From: Isochrysis galbana
Lineage: Eukaryota; Haptophyta; Isochrysidales; Isochrysidaceae
Assembly: GCA_018136815.1 (NCBI GenBank)
Contig: CM030937.1
Location: 5,536,632 to 5,600,631 of the forward strand
Direction of reading: 5' to 3'
Length of the DNA stretch: 64,000 nucleotides
In this document: positions 20,061-30,500 of the stretch, piece after piece
Layout: each line of letters starts with the position of its first letter
Numbering within the stretch: position 1 is the first letter of the stretch
Position numbers and translations under genes: made by a program
The notes under the pieces: model-generated
Databases searched by the model: none
Told to the model about the DNA's origin: nothing
What the model saw: the letters and a program-made list of their open reading frames with translations, nothing else

Positions 20061-22080
20061 AGAGGGGGGGAGTAGGATGAGAGAGGAAGCTGTCGACGGG
20101 AGGAGGAGGGGAAAGATATGTTGTGTGAGAAGCTTGCTAGAAGAAGGAGAAGAAGGGGGGGGAGAGAGAGTTGAGATCTAGGGTGGAGGCGACCACCGCA
20201 AATAGGCTCTAGTACAAACAGAACGCCTCTCAACTCTCAAGTTAGTAGTCTACTATAAATTGATACACTGAGGCAGAGGAATCGAACTAATTACTAATTA
20301 TGAGAACTAGCTCCTTGCTTCCCACGGGCATCACTGATGCGTTGGGTGAAGATGGGAAGCTACGGGCAGGGACACGTGGGGCCCTGGCCACCTCCCACGG
20401 GTCCCTCCCGAAGCTTCGTGCCGGCAGCGACGCAGCGACCAACCAACCCGATGCGATCCAAGCCGGAGCAGAGCCCACAAGCTCAGATGGCAATAGGCAA
20501 AAGGGGGCAAGCAGCCAACGTCGACCACAGGGAGGGCAAGTGGAAACAACTACGAATGCACCCGCTGACGCTTACGACCGCGCGCGCGCGGACGATCAGG
20601 CAGACATCCCATGGCGCTCAATGGGCAATGGGCAATGGGCACCAGGGGCCCGGGTGCATGCGCGCGAGCGCAAGTGCGCACTCCGCCTCGAGCTCCGGTG
20701 CACTGTCCATTGGACGGAGGAGGGACATGGGCGCGAGAGGCGAAGAAGAGAAGGGAGGGGGGAGGGGCGGGGTACGGAGGGTGGGGGGGGGAGGGGGGAG
20801 GGGGGAGGGCGGCGTATTGTCAATGTATTGTTTTAATTTTTTTATCCATTTCACGGGGGCATTTGTAAAAAAAATACCCAAACCTGAGGTTGCAGCCTCT
20901 AACTAAGAAACCTTTCCCTTCCCGCCCACCCCCCCGCCGATCGGGGCCGTCCCGCAGGGGCGACATGGAGCCAAGGACCAAGGAGCGGGGAGCGGGGAGG
21001 TGTGCGTCGCTGGGCGCCGGCGCGCCGTGCCCGCGACGCGCATGGCGAGACTCCATGACCGCTCAAAGATGGGCAATAACGCTCCTCAACGGAGCGAGGC
21101 CACGCGCATTGGCAAGGACGTGCTCCTCCGATGAGGATGAGGAGGAGGAGGGAGGAGGGAGGGCGCAACGGCTGTCCGCCACGCCCCATGGCCAAGGAGA
21201 GCACATGCGCTATGCTTCCCACACGCGCCATTGGCCTGAGCCAGCCCCAACTTAGTTGGCCAACTTTTGGGGCGTAAGTGGTCGCTAGCCGCGAGGCGCA
21301 GGCCAAGCAATCAGGTGGCGGGATTGACTATGATTATGCTATGGCCTATGGCCTTGCTCACGCGCTCACTCACCGCGCGCGCAGCCCTCTGTTTCTGTTC
21401 CGGACATAGGGGTCCCTAGAAACACGAAACACGGTGAAAAGTGATAAGCACTGTCTGTTTTTGACTTTGACTTTCGTAGAAACACACGTACTGCACACTG
21501 CACATTGCACACTGTTATTCCTGTGTTCAACACCTAGGCACCTAGGGCTAGGGTGTGAGTAAGCAGCACACGTTATAATTCATGGGGCAGGCCGACGTCG
21601 GATGCGACGCGCTCGGCGCACCTACCCATGTCATTCGTCAGGATGGAGGATGGTGCGGGTGGTGCCGTCGTGCCGTCGCATGCTCGGCCCCTGAGGTACG
21701 ACGCCCTTCTATGGCCGTCAAGAGGTAAAAGGGCGTTTTCTACTTGCATTTCATGTGAATGAAAGAGTGGCCGACGGCCGACGGCGGTTTTCACGGAAGG
21801 GGCAGAACTTTAAGTTCAACGGGACCCCTAACCAACGAAGAGAGAATGAGAAGCCCTCGAGAGTACTTTAGATTTCGAGGGGGAGGCAGAGAAGAGGATG
21901 ATGACGATGATGATGAGAGATTCGTCGTGTGGTCGAGTACGAGGCACCCAACCACTCTGCACCGCCTCAGAAAGCATGAATAAATCTACCCTATGTAGAG
22001 AGAAAAACGCGTAAGGATCCCGAGTCGATCTCGCCTAAGGATTCGCTCCACCCACCCCCTCGATTACGTCATAAACAGGC
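20061..22080. other. Long region without recognised gene
   Basis: ORFs of up to 189 codons exist (20300–20906 plus) but are Arg/Gly-rich, overlap in all frames and show no domain. 20750–20812 is G-rich. 21320–21560 and 21750–22080 have no coding signal that I can support. A GATGATGACGATGATGATGA run is at about 21896–21915. Confidence 0.4.
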
Positions 22081-22101
22081 CTGGTTCTAGAAAGAATCGC
22101 G

Positions 22102-23484
22102 TTGAGAGACCTGGCGTTCTCGTGGGTGTCCTCCCACATGCGGCCGCGGCTGCTCTGCCGCCGGCTCTCCAGCTCGCTCTGCGGCAGCGTCGGGCACAAC
22201 GCGCGCGAGGCGCCATTTTACTGGTCGGATCTCTGGTCGGCGGGGCCTTCCACCGCTCTTGAGGTGAGAGGGAAGCTGCCGTCCTCTCTCCCTCCCTCCC
22301 TTCCCCCCCCTTCCCCCCCCCCTCTCTCTCTTACCCTCTTCCTCTCCTTCTCCTCCCCCCCCCCTCCCTCTCACCCACTCCCTCTCCCCTCTCTCCCTAG
22401 TTTGGGTCTCGCCGAGCGGCCGCTGCTTTCACCGCCCTCCCCCTCCTCCCTTTCCTCGCATGGGCTCGCGGCTCCCTACCCCCCCCCCCCTCACTTCGCT
22501 ACGCATACGCCCACTCCCTCCCTCTCCCTCGCACCGCTCCCCACTTCAACCGCTCTCGCTCTCCTCCACGAGGGGAAGAGGCGCCTTCTGAGTCAGCTCT
22601 CTCTTGCCTTCCCCGTTATTCTTCTTTACTCTTCTTGATCTCACTCTCCTCAACAAGGCCATAGGAGATGTGCACTTGCGATGGCGCTGATTGAACCGCA
22701 ATTCATCTCCGCCATCTCTCTTCAGGTGCGAGGGAGCAGCCTGAGCCGCCCCCTCTCCTCCCTTTCTATCTTCTCTGCCTCGCTTGCTCTACCTCTTCTT
22801 CACAAGGGGACAGGAGACGTCCACTCACTTGTGTTCGGTGTGACGGGCGAAGCGCTCGTTGGACTCGCCTCTGCGCCTGCGCGGGCGCACCGTACTCCAG
22901 ACGGCAGACTCGATCCATGGACCTCGGGAGGTTGTGGAGTAAGGCTGAGCACAGGTAGACTTCTGCTCGCCCCGGCCTCCAACGCGAACGGTGGCGTGGC
23001 GGGCAAGGTGGTTACCCCGCTCCGCCGGATTCCGGGTGACCGGACTGAATACTTCGTCCACCTGCGTATCAACCACAACGAAGGTGCGCTCAGCGTTAAG
23101 GTCGAGCACCCTCACCGTAGGCCACGCGGAGAGTGGGTCGACGCAGGCATCGGGCTACCGTCGCATGTGCAACCGTGGGTGTGCGTGCCAGCAGGTAGCT
23201 CGGGGACCTCGGACAGCGCGGTTCCGGTCAGGGTTCGCCTAATCTCCAGCACTGCGCACACGCTCTCCATTGGCCCTGCACTCTTCCGCGTGCGTGGGCT
23301 TGCCAACATGGTGATGGAATGGCCACAGATGAAGCAGGCCCTCGCGCTCGCCTGGTGCGAGTCTGAGGGGGTGGTCGACGTGAAGGACCTGCTGCGTGAC
23401 GACGTGCGATTGGGCGAATTTGCTGGAGCGCTCAGCCTCTCACCTGCCCAAGAGCACGCCCTCGGCCTCACACGCTCGCGATAA
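22102..23484 (+). CDS. Unknown spliced gene
   Basis: Not recognised. Likely exons: 22102 to about 22262, starting MRDLAFSWVSSHMRPRLLCRRLSSSLCGS (possibly a transit peptide) and ending ACCGCTCTTGAG|gtgagag; a CT-rich intron; a short exon at about 22661–22725 ending TCTCTTCAG|gtgcgag; and a last exon from about 22807 (GGGACAGGAGACG, after ttcttcacaag) to the stop at 23484. The last exon encodes about 225 residues with a coherent look: HSLVFGVTGEALVGL, RTEYFVHLRINHNEGALSVKVEHP, and a C-terminus ALSLSPAQEHALGLTRSR. Exon 1 and exon 2 do not join in phase as drawn, so one boundary is wrong or an exon is missing. Confidence 0.5.
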
Positions 23485-24028
23485 TTTGTCTGCTCTGCGC
23501 CACCTATCACATGCACCATAGCACGCCGCGGGGTCGAGCACCTTCAAGAGAGTTGTCTGCTTACTGGGGCTAGCACGCTTTGCATAGGCTTGCATAGCCT
23601 TGCTGCGTCCACATTCTAGCACCTAAACCCCTCGAGCGCGAGTGAACAAAGATGGGTGCCCGCATAATGCGTCCAAGCCAGCTCGTTGCCGAATAGTGGC
23701 CAGCAAACTTCCGACTGTTATCTAGCCCAAACTTCTTAATGCGGCCGTACTTCCGCCTGTCACGCACCACGCACCCGCAGCCATATCGTTGCATTTCTTG
23801 CGTGCAAACTACCGTAGCCGTAGTCTATACCATATACCATACCTGACACCGTTCGTGCGAGGCCGAAATCAAACCATATAGATTAGTGACATGCGCCGCC
23901 ACACGTACACGACATCCTAACGACAAGCGTGATGCGCGTTGCTCCGTCAGTGCTTAATGAAATATAAAATAAATTCTTAAAAGCCTCACCGCACACGCGG
24001 CCGTGGACCCTCTACCTCTACGCTTTCT
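23485..24028. other. Intergenic, no gene seen
   Basis: No supported gene. 23984–24010 (CTCACCGCACACGCGGCC) recurs at about 50736–50760 in a similar AT-rich context. Confidence 0.4.
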
Positions 24029-24190
24029 AAGGCGAGAAGCGCTCAATCACCATCACCCACAGCATAGAAAAGCGCTCAATCACCATCACCCACATCAAAG
24101 AAAAGCGTTCAATAACCATCAGCCTACACGTAAAACGCGTTCAATCGCCATCACCCCCACCGCATGGAAAAGCGTTCAATCGCGGAAGAT
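24029..24190 (+). repeat. ~40-bp tandem repeat, locus 2
   Basis: Same family as 9860–10035: GGCGAGAAGCGCTCAATCACC, then AAGCGTTCAATAACCATCA and similar units, five copies, ending AAGCGTTCAATCG CGGAAG. Confidence 0.85.
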
Positions 24191-25119
24191 CGTGGGGATC
24201 ATGAGGGTAGCTATAGCTATCCAACCCACTCGTTTGGCAAGAGGGTATGCTGGCGATGTTTGCCTGAACGAAGGGGTCCGATTTACCTGACTTTTTTTGA
24301 CGTTTAAAGATCTCCCGAAATAATCTTTTTCCAGTCTTCATCACTGATACTTGAGTGATCGTCAGTCTTCCGCGTAGACGGTTTAGGCTGCCCTTTATGC
24401 TTTTCCTTTGTGAGTATTGTTGTCGTGGAATTGCGTTCAGTATTGTTGTGTTTCTCCGGATTGGGGCGACCAAGAATGCGGTTGCATAAGTTATGATACA
24501 TGATCGATCGGGAGGTGGTCTTACACATTCTGTACATTTTTTTTTTGTGAGAGTGTAGGAGAGCAAACGCCCTCCGCCTCCGCCATGGTCTCGTCTGCCT
24601 TGTGGCACCGAGGAGGAAGGGCGCGCTTATGCCCGCATAGCGCCTTCGTACATAACGTTAGCTTTTACGCATGGCCAAAGCCTGTAGGCCTAGGTATTTC
24701 GTGGCAGGATTAATATAATCTAATCTTCCTAGTACCACGAGCGCTTCCTATGGGCGAAAGGGATCCTGGTGCGAGCGGACGCCCGAGTGCAGCACCGCAT
24801 GCTGAATGTGGTAGCAAAAGTAAGCAAAGACTAAGTTGTTCCACAAGACACAAGTACCAAAGGTTCTCAAGGGCCAAAAACCTGTACAAGCACCTGCGCA
24901 GGTACCGCACAGTACCTGTGGTATAGATTATAATACTAGTTATACTACTATTATATTATTATAATAACAGTACCAATACCGTATATACATGTACGAGCAG
25001 AGTTCACAAACAGGAGACAACAAGACAACAAGCGCGCCAGCACGCCCAGGCCAAGAAGCCATACGATATACCCCACTCTAGAGACTCCCAAACTAAAGAA
25101 ACCAGAAACTCCCTCACTC
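24191..25119. other. Intergenic, no gene seen
   Basis: AT-richer than average. It has short ORFs only and an AT microsatellite-like run at 24920–24970. It would hold the 3' end of the hAT element on the minus strand, but no terminal repeat was recognised. Confidence 0.4.
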
Positions 25120-25690
25120 TCACTCATCCTCATGCTCTTCCTCTTCTTCCTCAGAGTAGGAGGGATCTTCAATCTCCATATCCTCCTCCCATTCCATCAC
25201 GGTATGCGCCGTCTCTGACTCGAAGCGATGCTCGATAAGAAGGTTGGTGTGGCAACGCACGAGACGGTCGACGGTGTGCTGGCCGAGCCGATTCCGTTTT
25301 TTCGAATGGATCCAGCCTTCAATAGACCATGCATGCTCACAGCCTGAGGCAGAGCAAGAAAGGGACAAAAGGCGGGTGGCAATGTACCTCAGATGGGGCC
25401 ACGCCCGGAGGTATGTGTTCGCCCATTGGTACGGGGGCATGCGCTGCGCCGCCATCGAGAATGCGACGGAGTTGTTGAGGTCGAACGTCGCCGTCTCGAG
25501 CGCAACCTCGTACGCCGAGTAGTCCGCTATGATCTCCGGGTAAGAGTGCTCCTCGGTCGCCATCTTCTTGAAGACGGCCTTGATCTCCTTGTCCTCGGAG
25601 TCGGTGATCGTGCGGCGACAAAACTCCGGCGCGAGGCGGTAGGCGGCAGTCATGACGGGGGTGTGAAAGTAGGTCCAGCGTGCCATGAAG
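25120..25690 (-). pseudogene. hAT transposase C-terminal remnant
   Basis: Encodes about 190 residues ending at a normal stop. RWTYFHTPVMTAAYRLAPEF matches the segment before the dimerisation domain. The hAT C-terminal dimerisation region follows: LRYIATRLLSLSCSASGCEHAWSIEG, then HSKKRNRLGQHTVDRLVRCHTNLL. The tail is acidic (EEDMEIEDPSYSEEEEEE). The N-terminal BED finger and the DDE catalytic core are absent: similarity stops at about 25690, where unrelated sequence begins. It is a 5'-truncated copy. Confidence 0.88.
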
Positions 25691-25948
25691 CTCGAGCACC
25701 TACCTGAGACCTTCGCACATGAGGGCCGCACAATACGCAAAAAGGAATTCCTAGAATCATGGGACGAAATCGTTAACCACGCGACGCAATTGTTAGGGCA
25801 AACAAAAGAGCGCCCACCCCCAGACGCCAAGGGAAAAAGGTCCCGCGACGACAACACCCCATCTCAAGAGCCGGGGACCGAGTCACAGGACAGGGAAATC
25901 AGGGTCTCTGAGATGAATTATTCAAATCAAAGTTTACTGAAGTACTAG
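25685..25948 (+). CDS. Short unknown ORF, antisense to hAT edge
   Basis: 87 codons: TFAHEGRTIRKKEFLESWDEIVNHATQLLG, then a Lys/Asp/Ser-rich tail ending at the AT-rich island. It reads like protein, but its start lies at the hAT junction, so it may be the 3' end of a truncated gene or mobile-element protein. Family not recognised. Confidence 0.35.
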   Translation: MKLEHLPETFAHEGRTIRKKEFLESWDEIVNHATQLLGQTKERPPPDAKGKRSRDDNTPSQEPGTESQDREIRVSEMNYSNQSLLKY

Positions 25949-26217
25949 TAATAAAATTATTATTCAGTGACAATAAATTTGATCCTTAAAAATGTTGAAT
26001 TGAAAATTATAACTTGATAGTAATTATCTTAGTAAACCTTAGTTTAAAATGAAGACTTATAGTCATAGCATCGTTTGAATAAACACATAATAGTAAAATT
26101 TATTTGGTTTTTTGTGGTTTTTATTTATCTTAAATATTCTTAATGTTAATATTTTACTTGACGAGATCAAAATCAAAATGACTGATATTTAATTCAACTT
26201 GAATTTTTGGCCCCTTC
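25949..26217. promoter_or_regulatory. AT-rich island upstream of viral-type ORF
   Basis: About 270 bp of roughly 80% A+T (by eye) in otherwise GC-rich DNA, with strings such as AATAAAATTATTATTC and TTTATTTATCTTAAAT. It ends 20 bases before the ATG at 26218. Such islands are common as promoters of large DNA virus genes; a promoter role is an inference. Confidence 0.5.
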
Positions 26218-27118
26218 ATGGCGCCGACGTACGTTCCTGCTGCGCCGACCTACGAGTACGAGAACCGCGACCCCACCGAGATGCCGGCAAGCATGCAGCA
26301 CGCGCCGCCGCCGCCGAAGACCGATGTCGAAGCCTACGCGCTCCTCAACTCGCTCGCGGGAGACCAGTTCGTGAGCATCAACGGATCGTTGTGGGTGTGG
26401 CACAAACGCGACGATCTGTGGCGCAACGACGAGGGCCGCATGCGTCTGATCTACTGGGACTTGGCGACCGAGCTCGGTCCTTACGCGGAGATGGTGCGAA
26501 CTCAGAACCAGCTCACGGCCCTCGCGCGCTCGTACGCGGCCGTCGATTCCAACTGGACGCTATCCCTCGACACCTCGCTGAAGCCGGGCGAGATCCCGTT
26601 CAAGAACGGGATCTACGACGTCGTGCACAACACCTCGCGCCCGATCACGCAAGCGGACAAGCTCACCACCAAACTCGAGTACAACATGCCTGGACCCTAC
26701 GCAGACCCTTGCGCGTTGGCGCGCATCGAGAAGCTTTTTCACGAATTCATCCCCGATGAGTACGATCGCACTCGCTACTTGATGCACCTCGCGGAGGCGT
26801 TCTTCGTCGGCGTCAGCAGCGAAAAGTACGCGGTGCGACTACGTGTGTTGGGCGCCAGAAGGCATGGTGGTCTACCGTGTGTCCCGCGACTCGACTACTT
26901 TCGATTACTTGCTGCATCACTACTCGCAATTCTACAGCGCCATTGCGGCGCGCGCCACAAAACCACCGCCGCAAACGAAAGAAGTGCGAACTATGCTTGA
27001 GGCTGTTGTAGCTGCTGCTGTCGAAGTCACTGTAGATGTTGACTTCTGGCGGAGCAACTACCGTCTCGAACGCATGAGCGCGCCACCGGAAGCATCTTCT
27101 GAAGACGAAAACGAATGA
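26218..27118 (+). pseudogene. Viral-type D5/P4-like primase-helicase, broken
   Basis: The first ~200 residues resemble the D5_N region that precedes the SF3 helicase of NCLDV and polinton-like virus replication proteins. Seen are FVSINGSLWVWHKRDDLWRND, IPFKNGIYDVVHNTSRPITQADKLTTKLEYN and RIEKLFHEFIPDE, then YLMHLAEAFFVGVSSEKY. After this point (about 26826) the frame is lost and the helicase Walker A (GxxxNGKS) never appears. A second frame (26843–27118) continues with FDYLLHHYSQFYSAIAARATK and ends EDENE, perhaps the protein's real C-terminus after an internal deletion. It looks like a relic of a DNA virus or polinton-like element integrated in the host. Confidence 0.68.
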
Positions 27119-27558
27119 CACGAGTGTACCCAAGTTTCCCAGCTTGGCCGAGTCGTTGCCGCGTGACACCGACACGCCTACTTCGCGCCAAGGAAGCAGC
27201 AGTTCATCGCTTTCGACGCAACGAGAAGTAGTTCGTCCTGCATTGGTTGCGGGCTCGCTTCCTGCTTGTAAATGTGGGGTTCCCCCATTACCATTACGTT
27301 CAATATAACTTTGTAGTATTCGCCTCTCCGGCTCCGGCTCAAGAAACATCTATGTCGCGAATTCAATAGAAAATGTTTTGTCATCACATGATGAAGCACA
27401 GATGCTAAAAACATCGTCAACTACGAACTAACCCCCCCCCGCTATAAAGTGACAAAAAAAGTGAGCTCAACTATATTTGTTGCCGCTTGTACTTGTATTG
27501 TGGCAACCTTCTGAGGGTGCGCGCGGCCCTGTGAATCGAAGTCTCCCTCTACCAGTAG
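27119..27558. other. Spacer
   Basis: No gene recognised between the viral remnant and the 3' end of the large gene. A C9–10 run is at about 27431. Confidence 0.4.
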
Positions 27559-30500
27559 CTAAAGGCTTCTTCGTTGGTGACCGTCCGTCGTCAAGCTATC
27601 GGATTGGACCGCCCGATTGCCGGTGTCACCTTCAGCGTGTCGTAGAGGTGGGAGAACAGACGGAGTGGCAGACCGCGTCAAGCTTCTAGGCCGCACCGAT
27701 GCGCGCCTCCCGTCCGCACTGCTCTCGCTCGAGGAGGGCCGTGAGCGAGGAATCGTGAGCGAACTCACGGAGAGACTCGATGCCATTCCGTGTGTCGAGT
27801 CTAAGGGACCACTGGGCGAGGGGGACGGCGATCTTCCGGGCGAGTCTGAGCGTTGGATGACAATCGGTGGGAGCGCCGGATGGTTCAGCCTGAGATCGCG
27901 CTGTACCCTGGGCAAGGCACCGAGTGGTGGCAGAGACGTTTGACGAGACGTTGCATCTCGGAAGGCCGGCAGGGATACCGGTGTCGGCCTCGAGGGAGCT
28001 ACTTGCGTGGATGCGGGGCTGGTCCGCAGCGAACACGCCGTTCGCCCGAACTGCGAGCTTTCCGCAGCGTACGAGAGAGAGCTCGTCGATGCACTCGGGC
28101 CCAAGTGCGCGCTCTCACCAATCGTCGTCCCGTTGGGGGACGCCGTGCACAACGCGATTGCGGGTGCCCGCGAAGCCTGAAGTTGTGATACTACACTCTG
28201 CGCGTGCGCGCGGCTCAGCGGCTGATGCACAGCATCGCACTCTTTGCCGGGCGATGCAGTGGGCGGGCCGCCCGCCGCTCCCACCAACTCGGTCAGATTG
28301 CTGCTCGGCGTGGACTCCTGCACCGATAGCGCAGGACTGATTTGACTAGACAGCGTGGCGTTCCGCTCCATAATAGATAGAGGCTGCTGCTGCTGCTGCC
28401 GCCGCCGTGCCGCCTCCGACGGCCCCCCAAGGCGGCGGCTCGCGCCTAGCGTTGCTGCTCCAGCATTTCTCCTCGTCGCGGCACGCGTGAGTCGCGCCAC
28501 ACGCGTCGCAAAGGCTCGCCTCTGCGCCGTCCTTCGTCGTGTCTGCCTTCCGCGGAAGCGCGCCTGGATGCGCGTGGCTGCTGCCGCGCGCCGCTCCTGC
28601 TCGGAAAGCGCGACAACGCACCCAATCTCTAGCGAAAATGTGCGTTCCTCTTCTTTCTTTGCCTCACTAGCGGGCTCAGCCTGGAGCGAGACCTCGGTGC
28701 GATGTTTGGCGCCCAACACCGCCGCCCCTGCTGCCCGTCTCGATGCCGTCCGCCTCAAACGCGCCGCTTGAGCTGCGAAGGTGCGCTTCTGCTCCGTGTC
28801 GCGCCGCGCTTTCCTCCCGCGGAAGCGCGCTTGGATGCGTATCGCGGCATTCTCGCGCTGCTCCACCTTAGAGGTGAATTCTGCCTCGAGCTGATCGGCG
28901 GCGCGACGGCCGGCGCTCAACGTGGTGCCTTCGGCGTTTCTCCTCATCGAGGCACGCTTGAAGCACGCCGCACGCGCCGCGAACGTGCGCATCCGCTCGG
29001 TGTTGCGCCGCGCCTTGCTCCCACGAAAGCGCGCCTGAATGCGTATCGCGGCTACCGTGCGGTGCTTGCTTAACGTTGACGCGCTAGCGCGCTCGGCCGC
29101 CCGCCGGAAGCGGGCCGCCCGGTCTCGGAATGCGCGCAGCTTAGCGGCATCATCATCGAGGGCCGTCTTGATCCTTGCCCATCGTTCTCGATCCCTACGG
29201 GCGATCTTGCCGCGGACTTGGGCCTGAAGTCGTGCCGCGGCCTCAGCGTGCAACGGGCTGTCTTCCCAATGGGGTGGCGCTAGTTGGGAGAGCAGCTCAC
29301 GCTTAGCTTCCGACTGCGCCGAGTCCGACCGCATTTCCGACTCCGTCTGTGCGAAGGCGACCGGCGGCGGTCGTGCCGGAGCCCCCGTGACGGTCGTCGC
29401 GTCCGTGTCAGAGGTTGCTGACAGTCGTCTTTTGACCTTGGCGTCCGCTCTCTCGCCAGGAATGTATGACTCCCACGGTTGGACTTTCCCCCTCTTCTTG
29501 CGTTGCTGGCCTCGTATCAAGGCGTGCTGCTCAACGCGCGCGTTGCTGACCACCCAGGGGACAACGTTGTCGAGGACGAGGCGGAGGTATGCCACCGTTT
29601 CGTCCACCGATGCAGGCTGCGGCCCTTTGACTCTGGCGTGCAGAGCTCGCGACGCGCGTTTGACGAACCTAGACACCCTATAGGGATGGCCCTCGTCGAT
29701 CGCCTTCTTGGCTTGGGCCCTTGTGGGTTGATTAAGAAACGCTGGAACTCTGGTTGGACTCACTTGCGCAAGCCAGGCGGCGATGGCGAGAGCTTCTGCG
29801 TCGGTGCGCGCGGAGGTGTCGCACACACCGCGCACAACCCGCATGACGTCTGCCGGCAGGTCTTCCCCGTCGAACTCGGCCAGTTGGAGCTGTTGCAGGA
29901 GCTCGAGATCGGTGGACTCCTTGTCCGCCTTGAACTCAGTGCGCAAAGCCAAGGAGACGCACGGCGGGAGCATTGTCCGAGGAAGTAACGCGAGGCGCCG
30001 CCGCCGCTGGTACCACTTGACAACGAGCCAAAGAAACACTATGGATACGAGCAGCCCCAAGAGCGTGGCCACTGTGCCGGATACGGTTCTGGCTCGTTGC
30101 AGCTGAAGGGCGGCGAGGGTCGGCACAGAAGAGGTTGGCCTGAGCGGCCCCGCGACGGACGTGTCGAGTTCAATGGCGATCTTGCTGACGATGTTCCCAG
30201 CTTCGTCTTGGATAGCCCCATCGACAGTCTCAACTCGCAAGATCTCCTCTCCCGTGATGTGACCGCTCAGCCTCAGAATGAGCGCGACTTGGAGCACTCC
30301 TTCAACTTCTTGTAGGCGGCGCATCCCTGAAAAATCGAGCATGTCCACACTGTCCACGCTGAGGCCTCCCGTGCAACTTACTTTGAAGTCGGTAGTATAG
30401 ATGGCTCTTTTACTGCCGTCGTCATTCGCTCCGTAGACGGGCTCGCCGAAATCGATCAGCAATACATTTTCTTCCTCTCCGGTTTGCGGGTCCAAATGCG

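Noticed and set aside
20240-20345. tRNA-like string on the minus strand (CTCATAA loop, GTTCGATTCC)
   Set aside because: The anticodon and T stems do not pair and no acceptor stem closes; chance similarity.
26199-26759. 186-codon alternative plus frame over the D5-like gene
   Set aside because: Arg/His/Ala-rich and without motifs; the other frame carries the recognisable D5_N features.
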